From contig JAEILZ010000001.1 in assembly GCA_018873225.1 (NCBI GenBank), positions 8,432,001-8,496,000 on the forward strand: a DNA stretch of 64,000 nt. The letters run 5' to 3'. Of this stretch, positions 18,559 through 30,698 are shown piece by piece. The stretch's first letter is position 1. Each line of letters opens with the position of its first letter. Source of the DNA: [Phialemoniopsis] sp. UDSM-2020. Taxonomy: Eukaryota; Ascomycota; Sordariomycetes; Thyridiales; Thyridiaceae. The notes under the pieces were generated by a model. That model did not search any database and was not told where the DNA came from. It saw nothing but the letters and a program-made list of their open reading frames with translations. Position numbers and translations under genes: made by a program.

Positions 18559-21500
18559 CTAGAAGGCCTGTCCGTGGAACTGCTGCTGCTGCTGCTGCTG
18601 CTGCGGTGGCGGGTGCTGTTGTTGCATCTGCCTTGCCATGCTTCCCGGTGTGCCGGGCCTCTGTGGAGCGCCGTAGCCCGGGTTAGGGGACGACACAAAA
18701 CCCTGCTGCGGCGCGGCGATGAATTGCGGATCCATCTGCTGCGGCGTGCCCGATCTTGGCCCTGGTCTTGACCAACCGCCTGGCGGCGCCCGCTGCTCGT
18801 ACATACCCGGTCCAGGCGACTGTCTACCCGAGTTAGGACCGGCCGGACCACCCATCCACGGCCGCTGCTGCTGAGGTGGACCCTGTCCACCTGGAGGCAT
18901 CGGGAAGCCGCCTCGGCCACCCATCGTCGGCGACGGCATGCCCATTCCGCCGTTGTACATCGACGGCGACGGCGGACCCATGGGCGTCGCCATGCCGTAG
19001 ACCTGCTGTTGAGGTGGTTGTTGCATGTACTGCTGCTGCATGTGTTGCTGCTGGCGCTGGTTGATAGCGTGCTGCACTGCCTGAGAGCTCACACCGTCCT
19101 TCATCTGCTGCTTCTCGCGCTCCCTCGCCGCGATCGCGCCCACAAGCCCTCCGCCGGCCTGAGGGGCGCCGCGACCTCCGCCAGCCATGCTGATGAGGGG
19201 CTGGCCGGTCACGCGGGCCAGGTGCTCCTGCTCTCGGGCGGACAAGTGCGAGGTGCCCAAGTCGCCCATGCCCTGCGAGTTGGGTCGCGAGCTGAGCATC
19301 TCGCTCGAGCTGGAGCGCGAATGGCCGCCGCTGCCGCCGGGATTCAGCATGTCGTAGCTCGAGTTGCGCTTCAGAGGAGGCGTAGGCGTGGTGTTGCGGC
19401 CGCCCGAGACGAGGTTGCCCTGTGACGTATTTCTCTGGTGTGCATATGGCGCGGCAGCCGCTGCACGTTGCTGAACAAACTGCTCGGGAGAGATGGAACC
19501 AGACCGCTCGTGCGAGGCACCGCCGACGGTAACACCGCCCGGTTGCCAGGCCACGTTGCGGCGGACATTTTCGTCCGAGTTCTGACGGTACTGGCCCATG
19601 TCTACGGGCCGCTCGTTGGGCGACCGCATACCGGGGCCAGGCGAATACGACCGGGGACCTCCAGCAGCAGGCATCGGTGGTGGCGCACCTAAGGCGACCG
19701 GGCCCTTGTTGCTTGCGTAGTTGTACGTCGGGCCAAAGTTGATCTCGGGAATGTCAGGCTTGGGCGGGAGAGGATGCTGGTTGACGTCTCCGACGGTCCT
19801 CAGCACACCAGCCCGTGGCCTCTCGATGGATTCCTGGGTCTCTGAAGACTTGCGCGTGCTCGCGTAGTCGGGGCTGACAGTCGAATCGGCGTCGTCATAG
19901 TGGCTGCTCGCTTCGCTGCGCTGCGTCGGTGCTCTGCGGACCCTGCGATCGGAGGCGTCGTCTGGCCTCGGAGGGTGTACCATGGCAAGGGCTGGCTCAT
20001 CCATCATGTGATTTCGGAAGCTGTTGGCACTCGAAGTCGACGTGGCGGACTGCGGCTCTCCCTGCTGGTCACGCGCCAGGCTGCTCGTTCGGGCTGGGAG
20101 GGGTTTTCTGTTGATAGGAGGTGATGTGTTTAGTGGTGGAGGTTGTTGACGTGGAGGAGGGGTACGGCGTCCGTGAGAAGGGGGCCCCTGAGAGGGAGGT
20201 CCATACGGGCCCGGAGGTGGCGGACCGCGATATGGAACGCCCTGGAACTGGCCGGGATGCCCGGGTGGTCCGGGAGGCGGGCCTCGAGGGGGTGCGCCCG
20301 GAGGTGGCGGGCCTCTCCTGGCATCCTGCGGAGGGAAGGGTCCTTGGCGGGGGTCACCTGGAGGAAATCGCGGCGACCTCATGCTGTCGGGTGTCCCGGG
20401 ACGCGAGCCGCCGGGGCCACCGGCGAAGGGCGGACGAGGGGAAGGACCCCCCGGGCCTGGGCCTGGACCTGGGCCGGGACCGGGACTCATAGACTGGTTG
20501 AGAGGAGACCGGGAACGTTTCTGATTTAGGCCAAAGTCGGGCGGGGGCAGTCCTGGCGACCTCTGCGGAGGGTTGGGTTGGTGGGGAGAGTTCAGAGCTT
20601 CACGAGACCCATTTGAATTAGCAGTCATTCCTACGGGGCTGGCGTGTGTATGTACCGCTGGACCCCGTGGGTCTGGTTGCCCATAGGGGGGCATGTTCCT
20701 GGCGCTATCCTCGCCGCTCGGTCTTCCTAGTTCGTCCGGGACGTATTCCGGGGCGACGCCGCCGGCCTTGGCCAGCTGCGCCAGGGTCGTGCTCGACAGA
20801 CGGCTGTTGGCCCGCCTTAGCTCGGGAGAGTGGTACGCCTTGCCACCGGGCCGGGACTGGGGTCCGTGGGAGAAAGTGGGCGGGGCCTGGACGGGCTCGG
20901 GTGTGCGCATCCGCTGCATGTTCTCAAAGTCCCGGACTGGGGGTGTGGTGTTCTGGAAGGATCGCTCGTCCTCCGAGCTCAGGCGATCGGGCGTGCCAGA
21001 GTAGTCGCTCGCGGCGAAGCCCCTGACTGGGGTAGGACCGCGCGACTCGTCCATCTGCTGCTGGCCGGGCCGCAGAGCGATGGGGCCGTCCAAACGGGTG
21101 TCCGACGCATTTCGGGAGTGTCCCATTGCGGTGGCCATGGCCGAAGGAGGAGGGGCGCGGTGCTCTGTGGGCGGTGCCGAGTCGTTGCGAGCGCCCGGTC
21201 TGGTCAGAGACATGGACCGCGACGTCCGGACCGACGGCGCGTCACCAGAGTCGGCAAAGTTGACCTTGGGCCTAGCCAGGTTCGCTCCGGCACTGGGACC
21301 GAAGCTGAGCCTCTTGCTGCCCCGGCTTGAGCTCCTGCCGTGTGTCCTTACGGCTCCATCCTCCATGGCGTTCATCCTCTCGCCTGTGAGCTCCTTCATC
21401 TTCTTGCGCCAGTCGCGTTCCGACCAGCCGGCGCTACCATCCTGATGGATCAGGCCAGATACGTCGAGAATCTCGAGGTATCCGTATCTCTTGTGTTTGG

Positions 21501-22966
21501 GCATGGCGAACATGAGGGACCGGGGGTCCAGAACGCTGGCCACGAGACGGCTCGGGCGACCATACAGGCAGAAGGTGTCCCAGGTGGGGAACAGGAAGCG
21601 CAGCAGCATCTCGAAGCCGCTGACGGCCGGGTGGACCTCGGGCATGATGAAGACGAAGCCCTCGGTGGACGACGGCGGGTCGGAGTGGATAGTGATGTTG
21701 CCCTCGATTTTGACGAGCGTCGACGCGTCGATCAGCGACTTGGCCTGAGGGTAGATGGCGTATGCTGAATAGGCGTCCGTCATAGAGGCGATGGGCTTGG
21801 CTTTCTTTTGTTTCTTGCCCTCTTTGCGCGTGTCGTAGAACTTGATGTCGCCCTTGAGCATAATGGGGCTCCGGTCGTAGGCCGACTTCTTCTTGGCCTC
21901 CTTCTGCGCCTTTGCGTACTCCTTCTCGTCGGGAGGCGAGATGACGCACCAGCAGCGTCTCCAGGGCACACCGGCGCCGAACCGGACACGCACCCACTCC
22001 TCCGTCTTGAACCGCGAGCGCTCCATAATGACGTTAATGTTGTTGAGCGTCTTGCCCTTGCCGGCAATCAGGGCGCCGGTGTAAGCCTCCTGCAGGGTCG
22101 AGTGCTCGAACATGGCGAGGCGGATGCCGGCAGTCCATTGGATCAGCGAGTGATGCGAGTTGAAGTGCAGCAAATAGCGATTTCGGCCAGCGGTCGAGAT
22201 ACTCAGGATATTCTGCAGGGGTTGTTCATCATTGGATCGCGTAGGCAAAGACTCGATCTGGGCAATTACGTCAGTCTCTAACCATCTTCCGTCGTGAGCC
22301 CAGCAGAGTGGGGGGTTCAGCGTTCTAATTACCATTTTGATTGAAGCATCGGTCAAGTTGATGAATTTGGGCAAAACCTCGCCATCCTCGCCTGCGGCGT
22401 CGAGCTCGGCGGCATCCCACAGCGAGAGGACGGTGCCGACGAGCTGCGCGAAGCACTCGGTCCACGTCCTATCCGGATTGGGCTTTCCATCTGCAATCAC
22501 GCGACCACGAGTTAGCAAGAAATTAGGGGAGAGGCAAAAGTCAAAGGCAGAATTAATAAAAATTGCACATACGGCTGTTTTGATCGTCTAGTTTCAAAAA
22601 GTAGCCTTCTTGGTAGAGCTTGTTGGCGTGGCTGTTGAGAAATGTAAAGATGGGCTGCAGCTCCGGGATGGTGTCCTCGTTGACGTCCATGAGGGGCGGT
22701 TGGTAGGCCTGGACCATGGACAAAGGCCTGGAAGAGCTTCGTCGGGGGCTGCTAGAAAGAGAGCCGTCTAGAGAGTTGGATGAAGAGGCATACTCTGCGC
22801 GAATGGGGGACGAAGGGGGAGGTGTCGAGTCTTGGAAGACGTGACGGTTGGGCGGAGGCTGGAACGAGTCGCCGGTATCGATCTTAAGTGGGTTCTGGGA
22901 TTCGTGAGGAGGCGATGATGTAGGTGAGGCGTCCCTGGAAGAGTCCCTGTGGGAAAACTGGGACAT
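18559..22966 (-). CDS. CAF120: CAF120/SKG3-type PH-domain protein (CCR4-NOT associated)
   Basis: Exons 22966-22573, 22490-22333 and 22257-18559 give 1416 residues. Intron 1 (22491-22572) has GTATGT...TTGCAG. Intron 2 (22258-22332, 75 nt, GTAATT...CCCAG) is in frame without a stop; excision joins DASIKM to IESLPTRS, as expected for the family. Family signatures: YFLKLDDQNSHGKPNPDRTWTE, FAQLVGTVLSLWDAAELDAAG, then a PH-like region with VRVRFGAGVPWRRCWCVI, LKGDIKFYDTRK and FVFIMPEVHPAVSGFEMLLRFL. After about residue 450 the protein is disordered, Pro/Ser/Gln-rich, ending in a polyQ tract and FHGQAF. Yeast Caf120 is a CCR4-NOT complex component and its paralogue Skg3 sits at sites of polarised growth. 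The gene has a very long upstream region, which often goes with complex regulation. Length fits filamentous-fungal orthologues. Confidence 0.9.
18574..18602 (-). repeat. CAG/CTG trinucleotide tract (polyQ of CAF120)
   Basis: Uninterrupted CTG repeats on the plus strand, reading CAG and encoding the C-terminal polyglutamine run of CAF120. Likely length-variable among strains. Confidence 0.8.
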
Positions 22967-25900
22967 AAACGAGAGGACTGTTTTGGGTGCGCAGGATTAT
23001 GGGGTCAGCATAACGATCATTATTTAACAGCGTAATTGACCCTTGTAGGGAGAGCCGACGGGGAACGGGGACTGGGATTGTGGTCTTGTTGCTTTGTCTG
23101 CCGGGACCAGCACCAAATAAAATGTAAGTGCAGTGCTAAAAAGAGGGCCAAGGAGACAACGTAATGCAAAATGCGCGCGCGCGCGCAAAGTACGTGTTCT
23201 CTTCCGTTCTCTGTCTTTTCTTGGACCTCTTTTCCCCTCAGCCCAGTAAATCCAGCCCACACATAACTGGTGAGCCAAGTCAATAGGGCCGGAACGGACT
23301 GAAGCTGGCCTGACTGGGCTGGCTGGCTTTGGTATGGAAGCCAGAAGCTAGACGGTTCTGGGCGGCAGACAAGGACGGACAAAGGCCAAAGGGCAATTGG
23401 GGCACTGGGGACAAATCGACCGACTGGGGAGGGGCAGGACAGGGGTGTGAGGGCGTGCGTGCGTGTGCGATGGATTGAACTGCTGAATATGAAGCCAAAA
23501 GGCGAGGAGGGAATGAGTGCCACGAACCGCGATTCCGACCCATTTTTGCTGCTGGTGCTGCTCCTGCTGTGTTTCCCTCTTGTTCAGTCTTTTCTTCCTT
23601 CTCTGGCCTTTTTTCGAATATGGCGGCGGCCTCTGGACCGGGCGGTCTTGGCTGCTGCTGTGTGGAATGGACTTCTCTCTTCAGCGCAGGATCGCTCGGG
23701 GCAGATTCCAACCCTTGCTTGCTTGCTTTTCGGCCTGAGAGTGAGTGGGTGTGAGACTTCTGGGATCGGAGGGCGCTGTCTCTGGTCGGGAAATGCTAAG
23801 AAGCGACTTGACCGGGGGGGCGTGCGAGTAGTAGAGGGGGAAAGAGAGAGAATTGAGTGCTTTCCGCCTTCTCTCGAGGGGATTTCAACAAAACAAAAAG
23901 AACAAGAAAATGGGCTCCGACGACGATGCAAGACACACACAAAAAAAGATAACGAGAGAAAGAGTAGTAAGCTTCCGGATAGCAAGGGAAACACTCAAGG
24001 TTGCGACCCGTATGGGTTTGCGAGGTGGGCGACGCAATGGGTTTTGTATCGCATGCACTTCTTCGTATCGCCTGGATTCTGCGACAAGGTTATTATGTCA
24101 GGAAACTGGCCCGGTCCCTCTTTTCTGGAGCTTGGTGCTTGCGCAGACACGAATCGAAAAAAACAAGCACGCACAGGTGAGGTCAGGTCAGGTACCTTGA
24201 CAGACAAGAGCTGGTGCGGATGCACCGGACGATGCAAAAGGGTTAGCTGGGACAAGGTAGCCCGGGGAAAATGGGGCGGCCTGGTCAAAGATAGAAGCTC
24301 ACAGCTCCTTCGTGTCAGCTTGAAGCGAGTATTGGAGCTGGCGATGGCGGCGGTTCATGACACGAGCGGGTAAAGTATACGATTCGGGGAGATGCGACCT
24401 GGCTGGCTGGTGTTTTGGGAGCACATTCATAAATCGAGACGAGACTCGATGCAGTTCTCAATGCTGAAGCATATCTACACGACCGCGCCAAGTCGGAACA
24501 TACGCAGAGTACCTATCCTATTACCGTTGCATCTCCAAAACAAAAGACTGGAATACTTGTGGCCGGTATGGAGTATGTACGAATGCGATTTGCGAGTCGC
24601 CGCTCTTGGCTCGACTTGGCGCTGCTACCAGAATCCCGTGCTCACCGTGATTTGCACCCATGTTACCGATTCAGACCCGGGCGCCCGCCTTGTGATTTCT
24701 GGGCTGCTGACTCTAGTAGATAGTAGACTTTTCCCACTAGCCAAAAGACAGGTTTTTGGAATTCTTCTGTGTAGCAGTGTGTGAGTGTGTGTGTTCTCTT
24801 GACATGGCTTTTTCCATTTCCCTTCCATGATGCACCTTATGACTTCACCAGCTGGCTGGGTCCCCACCAAAAAGCTGCAAGCCACTTCCTGGTTCCAAGG
24901 CCTGCAGGGGTGGTCTAGGTATCTTTTTTTTTGGGCAGCACACGCGCTGGAACGAACTAGCGACTACTTCTAAATCTCTAGAGCTGTCAAAGATTCACGG
25001 AACAAGGAAGACGAAAAACGTGCTCATGCCAAAGTCACTCTCGCATCTGGGGGGGAGGCTGAGGGGTACTGAATGCATTAGAAAAGTCAATTACCGTGAG
25101 GCCATATCGACGCCCAGCCAAGCCCGAGTGAGACGTGTCAGAGGTTTCTGTCTCGGGCCATCACACAGTCTGGTGCATCGTTATTGGAGGTCCTCCCTTC
25201 CTCTGCACTGCTCAGAGCACTACGTCTCGACAATTGCCCGTGCAAAGGAAGTAAATAGATGCAATAAATGGGATAGGCAAAACTACCTAATCCAATATTT
25301 ACTTGGGCAAGGTACCTCCGGAGTTGGCGACACAGTCCACACCCCAGCCACATGCGGTGTGGTCTAAGGCGCGGTTCGCATCACCAGCGCCCGGGAATGC
25401 CAAGAAGGGCATGGTAAGCTCCAGGTGCTTCCCGCCGTGGTACCGCCCAAATGGTTGCATCAATTGATCCGTGACCACCACACCAGCCCAGAACAAGCCA
25501 CGCGCCGCGTACGCCTGCTGCAAGAGGCAGAGCTGGTACGAGCCATTCGTGGCCAAGAGGAAGGCTCCGCGGACGATTCCTGCGTTTCGACTACTCTTGA
25601 AACATTTGGCCTGACTGGTCTGTACTGGCCATTGGCAAGATGACGCCCCGTGTTCCCTGAGCAGCTCAGTGATATGGACATCATGGCATCACTGGCTGTG
25701 CGTGCCGGCAACGATTGGCCGACAGATTGCATGTCAACAACTGGAGAATCCCGTCCAGCGTGGGGTCTAGAAGGACGATTCTGCGCAAGCGTCTACATAG
25801 TCGACTCTTCTTGGAACAGATCGAGAAGGGTCCCCGCTTTGTCGTACGCTGGCTTGCTAGAGAGACTCACCGCCATTGAAACACATCTCGGCGGTCCTCA

Positions 25901-28486
25901 TCCTGACGAACTCAGGCTCCCGTTCGATGAAACCTCGTCCAGTCAGCAGCGCTTGCCGGACGACTCGGAACGGAGATGAATCCCCAGTCGGAGGCCGCTT
26001 CCAGGGCAGGCGAGCAGGAGCACAATTGCCATTACCCGGCCCGTCATCTCGACCTTCACGCAGGGTCCTGACAGGGGTTGATTGTCACGTCTCTGAGTGT
26101 GCGAATAGCACCACTTTCCGAGCAACAAGAACTATTGTTTGGCGGCTCCATATGCCCGCAACGCTAAACGCTCTTTCACTGCTACCCATCTCCAGTGCTC
26201 TCCATGCTGACTTGACTGATCTTTTTGGCGAGTTGGTACCTCTTCAGCAAGGGTCGTCTTATCTACCCCTACCGCCCTCGTAAGCACTGGAACCCCATCG
26301 TCCGTTATTGCCAAGGGCTGCGGCAAGATAGCCGGGTGCATTGTTGGCTGAACCAGTGCCGTGGACATGCACAACAAGCACCGCGAATGCAAAAGCTTGT
26401 GCATTAATTGCATGCTGACTACTGTCATACATTTCCGAGAACAGACATATGAATCTGTACGGACACGGACACGGACACTCATCCGAATTGCTAGCACACG
26501 ATGTTTTTCCCACGCCTTGTCCTCACAGATGCTCCATCAATGACGTCCAACCGCGGCCGAGCTGAAAAGAGCTGCCTGCCCGGAAGACGGCTCGCGCTGA
26601 TCTGCCGCACCACCTGCGATCTCCCTCTCGGCGCCCTGTGACGCGTACGCACCACCCACCCGGGCAAATTACAAGGTCCCCATCTCTAGCGAGCACGACA
26701 CCCAAGAGCCCAGCGCTAATACCTAAAACTGCCTTTTATTAGCGCCCACGCGTCAACCGGACGTCCATAGGTCTTGGCTCCTGGGTAGGGCGGCATTCCA
26801 GCAGATGGATAAATGGTGGTGTTCATCGATGGGGAGCTAGATCGACCTGTCACCAGCCACGACCGGAACGGCAGATGCTGCTGATCACTGGGTCTCTTTT
26901 ACTAAGTGAAGAAGAATGATTGTCGCTTCCTGGCGCCTGCTGGCACTGGTTGGTCCCGCATGGCCCCCTCCCAAACATGCGACCAGAGCCAGATGGCTTG
27001 TTTCGAAATCAAGAAAAATATGGAAAATAGAATTGATATGCCACAGGCTACCTTAGTTAGACGTGTTTGACGATCGCCCGCCCTTGCTGTTCTGTGACGG
27101 TTACGTCATTCATCCTTCCCTCGTAAAGAGATACGTAAAATCCATTATTGGAGAAAGAGTGAACCCTGTTGTCGAAGAAGGGATCTGAAAGCGGTAAGCT
27201 AGGCGAGAGAGCGCTCGCTCCATGCCGAGATTGCACACTTTGCGCAAGGCTGGGGGGTTGGTTGTGCAGTGACGTCGTATTTTGATACGCGCCTCTCTCT
27301 CTGACCTGAGAACAGAACACCACACACAATGCACTGCAGGCATTACTGAATGCCGATCGCGCATGGGTCGTAGCCGAAAGTCTGTCGCGTCGCTCCCTTC
27401 CCGCTGCTATTTTGGAGCACAGCCTCCCCTCCCGGATCCGTGGGGGCGTGCTGGGCGGCCATATAGATGCATTCTTTGATTTCTACCAGAGAGACTGCCG
27501 TGCCATCGATACAAAAAGGCGATGAGTGAGCGCCCAGCCCCGGGTTATCGGGACATGGGTCAAACACCTCCGCGCCTTGCTTACTGACCTAGGTCTTCTG
27601 GTAACGAGCGCTGACACATGAGCGTGTCCTGAATATTTGCGCTGCGGCAATCTTTGCTACATCCGGGCGTATTTCTTTGATGCGTAAGCCAGGGCAAGTC
27701 GTTATTCTTGATTTCAGACATGCCAACATCGGAGCCCGCCCAAATTTGACAGATGTGGATGTATGTACGAAGCACTCATATGTTCCTGCGCACGACTGCG
27801 CGACCCAGAAAGGCCAACTCCAGGCGAGGAATTACCAAGGAAGGCTGTGCTCGCCTTGTCTCAGCCGGGTAAGCCAACGACCGGTGGGCTTTGAACGGGG
27901 CAGATTGCCTCACCTGCTTGGCATTCCGCGGGCGGGTATCGATTTGAGGTCGAGAGATTGATGAATGGCCTGAGCCGCAAAGTGCGGGCTGGGGTTTTGA
28001 TAACGGCACGGGCTAGGTGGGAGTAGTCAGGGATGCCAGTCAGTCTTGAGGACTTTGTTCATGATGTCGAAATGCGCGGTGATTGCATGTGGGCATCAAT
28101 TTGACCCTCTCGTAGGACCGCATCATTGAAGAACTTCGCCGCTGTCTCCCTTCATCAAGCACCAGCTGGTGGCTCCTGGCTGTTGTGCAAACTGATTCTC
28201 TGGTGTTCGAATCCTTCACAAGCTTATAGGAGGACGGACGCAATTGCGGATGAGCTGTAAAATATATCTTGTAATTGTATACTCATGCTTAATGTTCTTC
28301 GTAACCACTTCTTTACCTTGCCACAGTCATAGACTGCACGGCAGGCAGCCTTGACATGCCCTCCTTATACCATATACCAAAAATACATGATGACCTTCGT
28401 GTCCCAAACGCCGTCGCAGTGATATAACGTAAAACAACAAACCAGAATCATGCCTCCTCTCTCGGGAGCGACAAGCCCTTCTCATG
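22967..28486. other. 5.5-kb gene-poor region upstream of CAF120
   Basis: Covers the CAF120 promoter/5' UTR and the downstream flank of PPN1. The 308-residue plus-strand ORF 23447-24373 has leader-like composition and no family, so it is not called. Minus-strand frames at about 25300-26130 look weakly coding in pieces, with a signal-like start (MTGRVMAIVLLLACPGSG), but the frames are broken by stops; see findings. No transposon, tRNA or 5S gene was recognised. Confidence 0.45.
23173..23186. repeat. (GC)7 dinucleotide tract
   Basis: Fourteen bases of alternating G and C upstream of CAF120, able to adopt Z-DNA. No known role. Confidence 0.7.
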
Positions 28487-30698
28487 CTAGTGGTCAAGCT
28501 TCTTCAACTCCTTGCGCTCGACCGTCTTGACAAAGGCGTGCGAGAGGAAGTGGAGCCACACCTTATTGTGCTTTTTCCGTTTGTGCTTCTTGCCCTTCTT
28601 CTTGTGCTTCTTGCCGTCCGCCTCGACCTCGTCGTCGTCGTCCTCCGAGTCGACCTCATCCTCATCATCCGTGTCAAACTCGTCGTCGTCTTCGTAGTCC
28701 TCATCTCCCTCTTCCAGACCAGCAGCCTTCTTACCGCCGCCCCGGGCATCCTTGCTCATCCGCCACGCCAGCTCCGCGTAGCTGCCCACCGTCAGGTCTG
28801 TTAGGTTGTACAGTGAGTCGTTGAACGTGCTGTACTCGACCTCGTACGCAAACTCGCGCGGCTTGGCCGGCTTCTGCTTGGGATCCTTCCCGCCGTGCTT
28901 GCCGCGACGCCACCGCAGCTCATCAGCTTCACCTTCCTTGCCCGTCATGTCGTTGTTGATGTGCGTCAGGTTGGCAAAGTACTGCGTAAAGCCCGTAAGC
29001 GTCAAGGGCTGCGCCGAGTACGCCGGACCGGGAGGGGTGTGTGCGGATGGCGGGTCCGGGACGACCAGGTTCGGGTCCTTAGGTTTCTTGGGCTTCTTAG
29101 ACTTCTTGCCCTTTTTGTTCTTCTTGTCGCCTTTCTTTTTCTTGTACTCTTCGGCGGGGACATCGCGCAGCTCGAGAATCTCTTGTTCCTCCTCCTCCCC
29201 CGTGGCGGGCACGGCAACCGGGACAGACCGCTGTGCGTCCGACCAGACAGGTACATCCTCCAGTCCGGAAATGTTGTACTCAAAGACACGCAAGGTGGGT
29301 AGGTAGTTGGGCACGACGCTGGGTCCGACGAGTGTGAGTTGGTACCTCTCGCCCCAGCGGCCTCCCTTATGGCCCTTCTTGCCCTTGTCCTTTTTCCCCT
29401 TCTTCTTTTTGTGCTTCTTGCCGCCCTGCTCGTCCACATCGGACTCTTCCTCGGACATGAATGCCTGCGGCTTGGGCAACTTGGCCCAGCCCTCGCGCAG
29501 CTCCTGCAGGTAGTCGGCGGTCGACGTCAGCGACAGCTCGTCCTCCATGGCTTCGCGCACAAACACATCGGCGGGTGGGTCGGCGCCGAGGATGTCGTAG
29601 TTGATGTCCCTGGTGTCCTGGAGCATAAAGTGGTCGACGTTCATGTGGCCGTAGACGCCGCCCACGACCACGTCGCGGAACTGCTTAAGCCACAGCGTGT
29701 ACTTTTGCCAGCACGACTCGTCCCAGAGCTGCTTGCTGTCGGTGCGCGCGGGGGGCACGTGGCCCATGAGGATGGCCTTCATGCCGCGGCGGCGCATGAA
29801 CTGCAGCTGGATGCGCAGCCACTCCATCTGCTTAAAACCGGGCTCGGCGGGGTTGACGCAGTCGTCGACGGCGGCGTTGCGGTCGAAGAAGTACATGGTG
29901 TTGAGGCTGAAGACGGCCAGCTTGCCGGGGATGACCTCGACGTAGTACCAGCCGCCAAACTCGAACGAGTGCCGCTGCTCCTCCGGGATGAAGGGCGCCC
30001 ATATGTCCGTATAATATCGCAGCCACTTGTTCGGCCCGGGCAGCAAGATGTTGTGCGGCAGGATGTCGTTGTTGCCCAGGGTCGGGATCACGGGTATGGC
30101 CAGCTGGCGGCCCGTCTTGTCGGCAAAGGTGTCGGCAAACTTGCGGGCGATGTTGCGGTTGGAGCCCAGGACCTGGGACTGGGAGCGAGGAATCTTCTCG
30201 TCGCTGTCGTGGCGTGCGCTGTCGCCCGTCCAGATGACAAAGTCGACCTGGTCCTTGAAGTTCTTCTCGATGTAGTCGAAGGTGGCGTTTATGAGCGTCC
30301 AGGGCGTGTCGCAGTCGGACGTCTCTGCGCCGTAGGTCCCCGCAGGGCCGGAGCCGCGGTGGCACGCGTCGTCCTCTGCCGTCGAGGAGTGCACCTTGTA
30401 GAACTCATCTGGATGGAGGTCTGTTGCCAGGGTGTTTACGCCGTCAGCAGATTTTGCGCCACGAGGGGGGGAAAGTCAACTACCCCAAGCCATTGGATGG
30501 AGCGGCACACGAAAAAAGAAGAAACATACCTGTAATATGTAAGAACCGACCTTGCAGCTTGCGCGTTGCTTGCTGCTGGCCTTCAATCTCGCGATGGTCG
30601 CCAGTGAGGACGTGCTGTTGCTCGAGCCTCACGGCTGGGCTGGCGATGACGCCATGGTACAGTAGGGCGGCCAGCACCGCCCGACGTGCAGAAAGCAT
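28487..30698 (-). CDS. PPN1: vacuolar endopolyphosphatase PPN1
   Basis: Exons 30698-30530 and 30420-28487 give 700 residues. The intron 30421-30529 (109 nt, GTATGT...AACAG) joins GRFLHIT to DLHPDEFYKVHSS, restoring the D-x-H metal motif. Other metallophosphatase motifs are all present: TGDSARHD, TLGNND, MGHVPP and YGHMNVDHF. The N-terminal hydrophobic segment (MLSARRAVLAALLYHGVIASPAV) is a signal anchor that would deliver it to the vacuole lumen. Ppn1 cuts long inorganic polyphosphate chains internally and is matured by vacuolar proteases. Two Lys-rich blocks (about residues 385-400 and 490-510) and an Asp/Glu-then-Lys/His-rich C-terminal tail extend the fungal form. The ATG inside exon 2 at 30394 is not the start. 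Confidence 0.95.

Noticed and set aside
23447..24373. 308-residue plus-strand ORF
   Set aside because: Leader-like composition, no recognisable family, and it lies in the expected 5' UTR/promoter of CAF120.
25300..25700. Weak resemblance of NAGIVRGAF to GH25 muramidases
   Set aside because: Only a handful of residues match and the catalytic DxE region is not visible; not enough to name a family.
28207..28222. GTGTTCGAATCC, a box-B-like sequence
   Set aside because: Flanks do not form a T stem or a cloverleaf, so no tRNA is called.
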